NCBI GenBank assembly: GCA_042573625.1
Contig: JBHPCZ010000172.1
Coordinates: forward strand, 1-5,546
Length of the DNA: 5,546 nt
From: JBHPCZ01 sp042573625
Lineage (GTDB): Bacteria; Desulfobacterota; Desulfobacteria; Desulfobacterales; UBA11574
Direction: 5' to 3'
Under the pieces are notes generated by a model. That model saw nothing but the letters and a program-made list of their open reading frames with translations. It was not told the DNA's origin and ran no database searches. The translations under genes and the position numbers were made by a program. Positions 1 through 4,382 of the stretch are shown here, piece by piece. Position 1 is the stretch's first letter. Every line of letters begins with the position of its first letter.

Positions 1-47
1 GTCGAATTGATATTAAAAATTTGCCTGCTATATCAAAAGGAGTTCAT

Positions 48-599
48 ATGAAAAACATTATAAATACCATATCAATTTTTATATTTTTATTTATCGCTTC
101 TGGATGTGGCACAATTTATTCTGCCGCAGTGGATGAACGTAATGTGAGCACCATTGCCAGTGACACATCAATTAAGGGTGAGATAGTAAAGAAGTTTATT
201 GATGATGATCAAATTAAATCTCTTGATATTTCAACTGGATGTTATCGAGGCCATGTGTATCTTGTTGGAGAATATGATAAGGCAGTTCAAAAAGAGCGTG
301 CAATAAATATTGCTAAAAGCGTCGAAGGTGTGAAAAGTGTAACGACCTATCTGCTTCCTAAGAAAAAAGGTGACCTTTGCGGAACTGATGAAAATTTAGC
401 AATAGCAGGAAAAGTAAAAGTTAAGCTGATCGGAGATAAGGACATATGGTCAACTAATATTGATGTAAAGTCGGTTCAATGCAATGTTGTTTTGTATGGT
501 TTGGTGGGATTAAAAACTGAAATTAATAAGGCCATTGCACACGCAAAAAGTGTAGACGGTGTCCGCAGTGTAAAATCTTTCTTAAAGTCGACAAAATAA
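48..599 (+). CDS. Two-BON-domain outer-membrane lipoprotein
   Basis: This 183-residue protein starts at the ATG at 48, which is preceded by a strong ribosome-binding site (AAAAGGAG, 35-42, 5 nt spacing). The in-frame TTG at 21 has no comparable site. Residues 1-19 form a lipoprotein signal peptide (two Lys/Asn, a hydrophobic run, then the lipobox I-A-S-G-C) with Cys20 as the lipidation site. Gly21 at +2 is not the Asp that retains lipoproteins in the inner membrane, so sorting to the outer membrane is expected. Two BON domains follow, at about 40-104 and 115-181. Each has the conserved glycine after a beta strand (Gly74, Gly151) and ends in G-V-K/R-S-V (94-98, 171-175). BON lipoproteins of the OsmY/DolP type bind phospholipid and support envelope integrity. 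Cys65 and Cys145 sit at roughly equivalent places in the two domains. The exact role is not known. It is transcribed alone and ends before the terminator at 713-754. Confidence 0.9.
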   Translation: MKNIINTISIFIFLFIASGCGTIYSAAVDERNVSTIASDTSIKGEIVKKFIDDDQIKSLDISTGCYRGHVYLVGEYDKAVQKERAINIAKSVEGVKSVTTYLLPKKKGDLCGTDENLAIAGKVKVKLIGDKDIWSTNIDVKSVQCNVVLYGLVGLKTEINKAIAHAKSVDGVRSVKSFLKSTK

Positions 600-712
600 T
601 AATAACTATATCATTCTACACAATACGAAATTTTGCATCGATGAGGTTGTGCTATCTGCAATTTATGACAGGTTTTTGAGGGCTTAAAATAGTTGTGATA
701 TTACATTTCAAT

Positions 713-754
713 AAGGGCGAATCCATATTGCTGGATTTGCCTTTTTGATTTTTT
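713..754 (+). terminator. Rho-independent terminator after BON lipoprotein gene
   Basis: GGCGAATCCA (716-725) pairs with TGGATTTGCC (732-741) across a 6-nt loop, giving a 10-bp stem with one G-U pair. The stem can extend by three A/G-U pairs on the outside (713-715 with 742-744). It is followed by TTTTTGATTTTTT (742-754). It lies about 115 nt after the lipoprotein stop and fits the end of that transcript. Confidence 0.85.
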
Positions 755-766
755 GCGGATTTTTGT

Positions 767-820
767 GATATATGTAATTCTGATAGTCCGGCTTCGAGTT
801 GTGTTTATTGTAAGATATCA
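767..820 (+). repeat. Intergenic repeat family, copy A
   Basis: GATATATGTAAT (767-778) is followed by 26 nt ending in AGTTGTGT (797-804) and then AAGATAT (812-818). The same two boxes at the same spacing recur at 1155 and 1447, and the second half matches 1218-1240 closely (GTTGTGTTTATTGTAAGATATCA against GTTGTGATTATGGCAAGACATTA, 18 of 23 identical). It ends about 100 nt upstream of the gene at 923. A promoter-like or RNA leader role is possible because the first box contains -10-like hexamers, but this is not shown. Confidence 0.55.
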
Positions 821-922
821 ACAACCACCGCCTGATTTTCCTATGTTTATATATTGTGTTGCCCCACTCTGGATCAAAGGGAAGGTCTGGAAGACGATAT
901 GCGCCCAGAACAGGAGGGATAA

Positions 923-1126
923 ATGTCAGAAGAATTTACGGACAAGCGTTTTGGTGTAGTGGCTATGGAAAAAGGGTTCATTAGCATGGATCAACTGTTA
1001 GAAGGATTAGAAATCCAGGTCGAGGAGGAAATTGAACAAGGAATGCGTAGAATCATTGGTGCGATATTGATTGAAAAGGGGTACATGGATCTTTCGCAGG
1101 TACAAGAAGTGGTTGAGGCTATGTGA
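923..1126 (+). CDS. Small MshEN-like two-motif protein
   Basis: This 67-residue protein is preceded by an excellent ribosome-binding site (AGGAGG, 912-917, 5 nt before ATG). It consists of two helix-turn-helix half repeats 35 residues apart, F-G-V-V-A-M-E-K-G-F (10-19) and I-G-A-I-L-I-E-K-G-Y (45-54). Each is followed by an amphipathic helix containing Q-L or Q-V. The first half fits the R-L-G-x5-G-x6-L-x3-L-x2-Q pattern of MshEN (GspE N-terminal) domains: Arg9, Phe10, Gly11, Gly18, Leu25, Leu29, Gln32. In MshE-type ATPases that domain binds cyclic di-GMP or acts as a docking module. Here there is no ATPase attached, so the protein would be a stand-alone sensor or adaptor, which is inference. 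A run of acidic residues (34-36) separates the halves. It is probably monocistronic. Confidence 0.8.
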   Translation: MSEEFTDKRFGVVAMEKGFISMDQLLEGLEIQVEEEIEQGMRRIIGAILIEKGYMDLSQVQEVVEAM

Positions 1127-1154
1127 TGTACTTTCACAATAATTAACATTTCTC

Positions 1155-1196
1155 GATATATGTAATCAGCACGAGCTGACTTAAAGTTGTGTGTAA
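1155..1196 (+). repeat. Intergenic repeat family, copy B1 (truncated)
   Basis: The 12-mer GATATATGTAAT (1155-1166) is identical to copy A and is followed, as in A, by 26 nt ending in AGTTGTGT (1185-1192). The copy then breaks off because copy B2 begins at 1197, so A-type sequence beyond this point is missing. It lies 28 nt after the stop of the MshEN-like gene. Confidence 0.55.
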
Positions 1197-1253
1197 GGTA
1201 TCTGTAATTCAGTCGTGGTTGTGATTATGGCAAGACATTACAATAGGAAGGAT
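1197..1253 (+). repeat. Intergenic repeat family, copy B2
   Basis: GGTATCTGTAATTC (1197-1210) matches the start of copy A in 12 of 14 positions, and GTTGTGATTATGGC with AAGACATTA (1218-1240) matches the second box. The spacing between the two boxes is 10 nt shorter than in A, B1 and C, about one helical turn. It continues into CAATAGGAAGGATT (1241-1254), which resembles the end of copy C (CAATTTTAAAGGATT), so the repeat unit extends at least to the AAGGAT hexamer. Confidence 0.5.
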
Positions 1254-1391
1254 TCAAATAAATTCCTAAGGATAAATGCAAAATTAAAAGGATACGATGC
1301 TTTTCATACATACTGCCATTTTTTGCATACAGGACAAAAAACATTCCATCTTCCTGAAATCTTCTTAAGCTTTACCGTTTCCATGAATTAA
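1227..1391 (+). CDS. Possible 54-residue protein, doubtful
   Basis: An open frame of 54 codons runs from the ATG at 1227 to TAA at 1389-1391. The product would be basic and rich in His, Lys and Phe, beginning M-A-R-H-Y-N-R-K, with no recognised domain and no signal peptide. Its start codon lies inside repeat copy B2 and no Shine-Dalgarno sequence precedes it. The equivalent position in copy A gives an immediate stop and in copy C only a seven-codon frame, which argues against a conserved start. I list it because it fills much of an otherwise empty gap, but non-coding sequence is more likely. Confidence 0.15.
   Translation: MARHYNRKDSNKFLRINAKLKGYDAFHTYCHFLHTGQKTFHLPEIFLSFTVSMN
1248..1293 (+). 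promoter_or_regulatory. AAGGAT array, 20-nt period (possible CsrA-type sites)
   Basis: AAGGAT occurs at 1248-1253, 1268-1273 and 1288-1293, exactly 20 nt apart start to start, with AT-rich spacers. The hexamer contains the ANGGA core bound by CsrA/RsmA proteins. Further copies lie in repeat C (1509-1514) and over the cupin ribosome-binding site (1968-1973). Reading it as a CsrA-binding array in RNA is inference; alternatively the spacing of about two helical turns could suit a DNA-binding protein. Confidence 0.35.
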
Positions 1392-1446
1392 TTATATGGG
1401 GGTGCTACATTTGAAGCAAGACTTTTTCCTTTTTGATAGGGTATGT

Positions 1447-1515
1447 GATATATATAATCGAACGAATTGACGTTGGGTAGGTGTTTTGGCAAGATATGCC
1501 CAATTTTAAAGGATT
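1447..1515 (+). repeat. Intergenic repeat family, copy C, upstream of khpA
   Basis: GATATATATAAT (1447-1458) differs from copies A and B1 at one base. The next 26 nt end in GTAGGTGT (1477-1484), aligned with AGTTGTGT of A and B1, then GGCAAGATAT (1488-1497) and CAATTTTAAAGGATT (1501-1515), as in B2. It ends 64 nt before the khpA start, and the first box includes a perfect TATAAT (1453-1458), so it may contain the khpA promoter. No good -35 hexamer was found 16-18 nt upstream. Confidence 0.5.
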
Positions 1516-1579
1516 GATCATACAGAAAAACAACTGAATCGAGTGAAGAATCCACGTTGGAAACGAAAGAAACAGAGCT

Positions 1580-1810
1580 ATGAAAGACCTGATCACGCAC
1601 ATTGTGCAGTCATTGGTTGACAATCCGGAACAGGTAGAGGTTTTAGAGGTAAAGAGTGAACATGTTTCGGTATTTGAGCTTAAAGTAGCTAAAGAAGATA
1701 TAGGGAAAGTTATCGGGAAACAGGGCCGGACCGCCCAAGCCATACGGACTATATTAATCGCTGCCTCTGGCAAGTTAAAGAAGCGCAATGTCCTTGAAAT
1801 TTTAGAATGA
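1580..1810 (+). CDS. khpA: KH-domain RNA-binding protein KhpA (YlqC family)
   Basis: This 76-residue protein is a single KH domain of full family length. KhpA is a cytoplasmic RNA-binding protein that in other bacteria partners with KhpB/Jag and binds many transcripts. The nucleic-acid-binding loop G-K-Q-G is at 46-49 inside I-G-K-V-I-G-K-Q-G-R-T-A (41-52), followed by the helix A-I-R-T-I-L and the closing strand V-L-E-I-L-E (71-76), all typical of the family. In many genomes khpA sits in the rpsP-rimM-trmD cluster; here it stands alone. The Shine-Dalgarno is weak (no clear GGAG in the 15 nt before ATG), so translation may depend on the upstream leader containing repeat C. It ends 42 nt before a terminator-like hairpin. 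Open frames on the opposite strand (1388-1788) are shadows of this gene. Confidence 0.93.
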   Translation: MKDLITHIVQSLVDNPEQVEVLEVKSEHVSVFELKVAKEDIGKVIGKQGRTAQAIRTILIAASGKLKKRNVLEILE

Positions 1811-1851
1811 TCTCGTAGAAAAGGCGTGATATAGGGGACATACGTAAATAT

Positions 1852-1875
1852 CCTTGTCCAGAGGACCAGGTTTTT
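1852..1875 (+). terminator. Probable intrinsic terminator after khpA
   Basis: CCTTGTCC (1852-1859) pairs with GGACCAGG (1863-1870) with one internal T-C mismatch and a 3-nt loop, followed directly by TTTTT (1871-1875). It lies 42 nt past the khpA stop. The T-run is short, so efficiency may be moderate. Confidence 0.6.
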
Positions 1876-1928
1876 CAGGGCAAAATAAAATTATAACTCA
1901 AGTTTCTATTTTTCCAGTTAGCCCAATC

Positions 1929-1957
1929 TTGATGCTAATGCTTTGTTGCCTTATTCA
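1929..1957 (+). promoter_or_regulatory. Weak sigma70-like promoter candidate for cupin gene
   Basis: TTGATG (1929-1934) and TATTCA (1952-1957) are separated by 17 nt and lie about 25 nt before the cupin start, downstream of the khpA terminator. Both hexamers are only partial matches to consensus. Confidence 0.3.
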
Positions 1958-1981
1958 TTTCTGCATAAAGGATAAAGACCG

Positions 1982-2326
1982 ATGAACGATGTACAGAATA
2001 TATATTCCTCCATTCCCGCCGACATCCCTAAAGAATTATTTCAAGACATTTTAATTACGGACCGCTTTAAAATTGAACGGATCGTATCCAAAGGACACGC
2101 GTCTTCAGAAGGATTCTGGTACGATCAGGATCAGGATGAATGGGTGATGCTGCTCAAAGGCCGTGCGAAGCTTTTGTTTGAAGGCAGTGACGGTATTGTT
2201 GAGCTGATACCCGGCGATTACATCAATATCCCGGCCCATGCTAAACACCGGGTCGAATGGACGGAACCGGACACGGAGACAGTGTGGTTAGCGGTGATGT
2301 ATTTGGCGACATGGGGACGCCCATGA
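1982..2326 (+). CDS. Small cupin-domain protein
   Basis: This 114-residue protein is a single cupin beta-barrel. Motif 1 is recognisable from Gly44 through Glu53 to Gly60, in W-Y-D-Q-D-Q-D-E-W. The usual His-x-His pair is replaced by aromatic and acidic residues, leaving Glu53 as the likely metal ligand. Motif 2 runs from G-D-Y (78-80) through P-A-H (84-86) to His89. Such short cupins often bind a metal or small ligand, but no reaction can be assigned. The start at 1982 has AAAGGA (1967-1972) 9 nt upstream. The family-like part seems to end near W-L-A-V-M-Y (102-107); the last seven residues, L-A-T-W-G-R-P, are encoded next to a hairpin and a 22-bp direct repeat and may have been added by a rearrangement. 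The neighbouring genes behind it are on the opposite strand, so it is probably monocistronic. Confidence 0.85.
   Translation: MNDVQNIYSSIPADIPKELFQDILITDRFKIERIVSKGHASSEGFWYDQDQDEWVMLLKGRAKLLFEGSDGIVELIPGDYINIPAHAKHRVEWTEPDTETVWLAVMYLATWGRP
2310..2325. repeat. Hairpin CATGGG-GACG-CCCATG at the cupin stop
   Basis: CATGGG (2310-2315) and CCCATG (2320-2325) form a perfect 6-bp stem with a GACG loop. It covers the cupin stop codon and overlaps the left copy of the 22-bp direct repeat. In the right copy two base differences (GG to CC at 4359-4360) destroy the stem. There is no T-run directly behind it, so it is not a standard terminator; a mobile-element end is one possibility. Confidence 0.5.
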
Positions 2327-2337
2327 AATTATGCGTT
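2316..2337 (+). repeat. 22-bp direct repeat, left copy
   Basis: The 22 bases beginning GACGCCCATGAAATTATG are identical to 4361-4382. With the bases just to the left, 25 of 27 positions match (2311-2337 against 4356-4382). The two copies are 2045 bp apart and enclose exactly the two minus-strand genes. Chance occurrence of such a match in this window is very unlikely. Confidence 0.9.
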
Positions 2338-2418
2338 TTTCAGAGAAATTGGGATCAAACCTTGATTAGCGCACTAATTAAGTTACTCCGCTTTCAAACT
2401 GAAGCAGAAACCGGATAA
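2323..2418 (+). pseudogene. Possible truncated ORF overlapping cupin stop (ATGA)
   Basis: An ATG at 2323 overlaps the cupin TGA as ATGA, an arrangement typical of translationally coupled genes. The frame runs 31 codons (M-K-L-C-V-F-Q-R-N-W-D...) to TAA at 2416-2418 and runs antisense into the end of the B12-fold gene. No domain is recognised. It could be the stub of a second gene of a former cupin operon cut off by the cassette behind it, or chance. In the right copy of the repeat the same ATG reads only seven codons. Confidence 0.2.
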
Positions 2419-2902
2419 AATAGGCTACATTCTTTGCTGCGAAATGGATGCCTGTCCGCCGGGCAAATCCTTGATCTGCCGTAAAAACCGGTCCTCCTGC
2501 AATTATTTTGGTTTTTGGCGGGAGGTTTCTGCTTATCATCAAAATGTTTTCCTCTGAATCAAACTGGAGTAAGGTTAATCCTAATAAATCAGGTTTGTTT
2601 TTTTTACATGCGGTTATGATTTTTTCTGGCGCCACAAGTAGTCCGAGTTCAATGATTTCAAGACCCGCTACTTCAGAAAACATCCGAATAACTTCGAGTC
2701 CATGTCCCAGGCCATCGTCAAGGGTTGCTGTAATCATCAACGGCGGTGTGTCCCACAACCCCGAACCACCTGTTTTCACTTTCCACTCACGCAAATCTCC
2801 GGCCTTTTTTTCAAGCCCGGACCTGGAAGGCAACCCTTTTGATTGCCATTTTCTTGACAGTTCCTCCAGTTTTTCCCGTAACTGTTTTCTGTAATCAGAA
2901 AT
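2378..2902 (-). CDS. B12-binding-fold protein without the axial histidine
   Basis: The frame is open from an ATT at 2902 and encodes 174 residues. The first conventional start, TTG at 2833, would remove a helical, charged N-terminus that reads as coding (S-D-Y-R-K-Q-L-R-E-K-L-E-E-L) and has its purine-rich run right against the codon. ATT has a GAAGGG-type site about 7 nt upstream. Residues 50-150 match the cobalamin-binding (methionine synthase/methyltransferase) Rossmann-like fold: D-x-x-x-x-G (63-68), then after 42 residues T-L-L (110-112, for S-x-L), then A-G-G-P (135-138). The D-x-H-x-x-G histidine that coordinates cobalt is Leu65 here, so any cobalamin would bind differently or not at all. 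No methyltransferase partner is seen. It begins 5 nt after the ATPase stop and is probably co-transcribed with it. Function unknown. Confidence 0.75.
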   Translation of the reverse strand: MSDYRKQLREKLEELSRKWQSKGLPSRSGLEKKAGDLREWKVKTGGSGLWDTPPLMITATLDDGLGHGLEVIRMFSEVAGLEIIELGLLVAPEKIITACKKNKPDLLGLTLLQFDSEENILMISRNLPPKTKIIAGGPVFTADQGFARRTGIHFAAKNVAYFIRFLLQFESGVT

Positions 2903-2907
2903 CTAAT

Positions 2908-4062
2908 TCACCCTTCGGTCAATCCCATGATGTCCATGTGGCTTAGTGAGCAATAATGAATCGTTAGGCCTTTGTGCCTGTGCTTATAGGGGGTCTTGAT
3001 ACGAGGACTTATGATGTAGTTCTTTCCCTTGGGATACAGTAAACGAAAAGCAGTCAAGGATTTGGGATCAAAATGGTCAGGGTTGATTTTGCATTCAAGC
3101 GCATCTATCTGCCGGTTTTGCCTTTTAACAATAAAATCGATCTCTCTTCCTGATTTGTTGCGCCAGTAAAATAGGTTTAAAGGGCTTATGCGGGTTCGCA
3201 GCGAATCAAGAACAAGGTGCTCCCATAATATGCCCCGGTCATCTTCTCTGATAGTATCCCAACCTTTGATAAACGTAACAAACCCGGTATCAAACCCGAA
3301 GCATTTAGGCCGCTGTGTAATTTCGCGCCGGCCACCGCCGTGAAACGGAGTCAGCTGAAAAACGGCATGAGCAATCCCCATCGCTTCAATGTGGGCCTTC
3401 ACTGTTGGGCGACTTAAGTCACACAGCTTTGCCAAACTTGAATAATCGATAAAGCCGCCGCTCTGACGCAGTAAAAGATGAAGGAGTTTGATAAACCCGA
3501 CGCGGTTTCGAATTCCGAAAAGCTCCTGGATATCACGCGCATAAAAGCTGTCGATCCATTCGGAAAAAAATGAAGGATCTTTTTCTTGTTCAATCAAAGG
3601 TTCCGGTAATCCACCGTGCAGCAGTCTACGGTCAAGGTCTCTAATTTGAAATACGTCCGCACACTCTTCCCACAGGACAGGAGATAGATAAATGGCGTAC
3701 TTTCGGCCCGTCAAGCTATCCGTGAATTTTTTGGTGGCTGCCAACGTGGATGAACCTGTAGCCAAAACCTTAAGATGTGGATATGTGTCTGCGGCAATTT
3801 TTAAAAGACGGCTTGGATCTTCAAGGCGATGAACTTCATCAAAGATTATAATCGCTTTCTTGTTTAAGCTGTCGAAAAAAAGTTCCGGATCTGATACCAT
3901 CCGCGCGATTGACGGAAGGTCGCAGTTCATATAAACCGCATCGCTAAACATCTTCGTCAGCGTCGTCTTGCCGACTCTGCGCACCCCTGAAATCCAAACA
4001 ATGGAGCGCTTCTGCCATGCGCGGGCTATCTGCTCTATCCAGAATGGTCTTTTCTTTATCAT
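2908..4062 (-). CDS. AAA_14 ATPase with C-terminal DUF4143 domain
   Basis: This 384-residue protein starts at the ATG at 4062; the TTG at 4164 would add a stretch running through promoter-like palindromic DNA. Walker A is G-V-R-R-V-G-K-T (26-33), Walker B is I-I-I-F-D-E (71-76) and sensor 1 is A-T-G-S-S (101-105). A family-typical G-G-L-P-E is at 150-154, followed by a winged-helix-like segment (about 204-228, with S-R-P-T-V). The DUF4143 part ends in a PD-(D/E)XK-like pattern, E-I-D-F (307-310) and E-C-K (323-325). The motor and nuclease-like residues are intact. These ATPases are widespread, often solitary and poorly understood; a DNA-related or defence/addiction role has been suspected but is not shown here. 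Length is usual for the family. The ribosome-binding site is poor. A palindrome lies at 4076-4095 and a promoter candidate at 4110-4138. The B12-fold gene follows 5 nt after its stop. Confidence 0.93.
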   Translation of the reverse strand: MIKKRPFWIEQIARAWQKRSIVWISGVRRVGKTTLTKMFSDAVYMNCDLPSIARMVSDPELFFDSLNKKAIIIFDEVHRLEDPSRLLKIAADTYPHLKVLATGSSTLAATKKFTDSLTGRKYAIYLSPVLWEECADVFQIRDLDRRLLHGGLPEPLIEQEKDPSFFSEWIDSFYARDIQELFGIRNRVGFIKLLHLLLRQSGGFIDYSSLAKLCDLSRPTVKAHIEAMGIAHAVFQLTPFHGGGRREITQRPKCFGFDTGFVTFIKGWDTIREDDRGILWEHLVLDSLRTRISPLNLFYWRNKSGREIDFIVKRQNRQIDALECKINPDHFDPKSLTAFRLLYPKGKNYIISPRIKTPYKHRHKGLTIHYCSLSHMDIMGLTEG

Positions 4063-4075
4063 GAAAGCTTGTTTA

Positions 4076-4095
4076 ACATATAGACGACTATATGT
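4076..4095. promoter_or_regulatory. Perfect palindrome upstream of ATPase (operator candidate)
   Basis: ACATATAG (4076-4083) and CTATATGT (4088-4095) form a perfect inverted repeat around ACGA. It lies 13 nt upstream of the ATPase start and just downstream of the predicted transcription start. That position suits an operator; autoregulation through the protein's own helix-turn-helix is an attractive but untested idea. Confidence 0.55.
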
Positions 4096-4109
4096 AAAGT
4101 ATATATTCC

Positions 4110-4138
4110 ATGATACGGCAATATATTTCCAGAGCCAA
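4110..4138 (-). promoter_or_regulatory. Sigma70-like promoter candidate for ATPase gene
   Basis: Reading the minus strand, TTGGCT (4138-4133) and TATCAT (4115-4110) are 17 nt apart, placing the start of transcription near 4103 and the palindrome at 4076-4095 inside the early transcript. A second -10-like TATACT (4103-4098) lacks a matching -35. Confidence 0.4.
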
Positions 4139-4210
4139 CTTTGACGGCTTCGCAAAAAGTCCAATTCCTGCGTTGGAGACCTTGGGGGACATCCATCCTT
4201 AGCGCAGAGC

Positions 4211-4267
4211 GCATGGAGCCCCGATGAAATCGGCTACGCCCTGGTTAAACATGGCTCCGCGTTTAAC
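4211..4267. repeat. REP-like palindrome cluster
   Basis: CCGAT-gaa-ATCGG (4221-4233) and GTTAAAC (4244-4250) with GTTTAAC (4261-4267) are perfect inverted repeats. GGAGCC (4215-4220) also pairs with GGCTCC (4253-4258). Such stacked palindromes between genes resemble repetitive extragenic elements. No second copy exists in this window, so repetitiveness in the genome is inferred. Confidence 0.4.
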
Positions 4268-4360
4268 GGGGTAAACATTTCATTGGGCGGGCAAGGCGCT
4301 CTGAGCAAAACACCCTTCTCTTTAATATTAACTTTTCACTCTTCACTGTGGGATTATGCC

Positions 4361-4382
4361 GACGCCCATGAAATTATGCGTT
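4361..4382 (+). repeat. 22-bp direct repeat, right copy
   Basis: This stretch is identical to 2316-2337 in the same orientation. It lies in gene-free sequence about 300 bp upstream of the ATPase start codon and marks the right border of the two-gene cassette. Confidence 0.9.

Larger units (their letters stand above)
600..922. other. Gene-poor gap between BON lipoprotein and MshEN-like gene
   Basis: This 323-base AT-rich stretch has no convincing gene. It holds the intrinsic terminator at 713-754, the first copy of the GATATATGTAAT repeat family (767-820), and a very short open frame that ends in TAA (920-922) directly before the next ATG. The 68-codon frame starting at 753 begins inside the terminator T-run, lacks a ribosome-binding site and overlaps the real downstream gene, so it is not a gene. 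Confidence 0.6.
1127..1579. other. Gene-poor gap rich in repeats and AAGGAT motifs
   Basis: Between the MshEN-like gene and khpA lie 453 bases that are AT-rich and carry repeat copies B1 (1155-1196), B2 (1197-1253) and C (1447-1515), plus three AAGGAT hexamers spaced exactly 20 nt apart (1248, 1268, 1288). There is one weak 54-codon open frame (1227-1391). Minus-strand open frames here run antisense into khpA and lack ribosome-binding sites. The region may encode a small RNA or regulatory leaders; no recognised RNA family could be matched by eye. Confidence 0.5.

Noticed and set aside
7..34. TTGATA-16-TATATC as the promoter of the BON gene
   Set aside because: Transcription would start within the ribosome-binding site, so the true promoter probably lies upstream of the window.
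753..959. 68-codon plus-strand open frame
   Set aside because: It starts inside the terminator T-run, has no ribosome-binding site and overlaps the well-supported gene at 923.
1487..1500. TTGGCAAGATATGC resembling a sigma54 -24/-12 promoter
   Set aside because: The distance between GG and GC is 8 nt instead of the required 10.
767..1515. CRISPR array
   Set aside because: The repeats are imperfect, irregularly spaced, few in number and without cas genes.
1388..1788. Two minus-strand open frames antisense to khpA
   Set aside because: They shadow a clear KH-domain gene, have no ribosome-binding site and show no domain.
2362..2381. TTGATTAG-CGCA-CTAATTAA inverted repeat between convergent genes as a terminator
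   Set aside because: The stem is AT-rich with one wobble pair and no T-run on either strand; it overlaps the B12-fold stop codon and is too weak to call.
2508..2946. Plus-strand open frames opposite the B12-fold gene
   Set aside because: The minus strand shows a recognisable fold with motifs in order; these frames are low-complexity Ser/Pro/Phe shadows.
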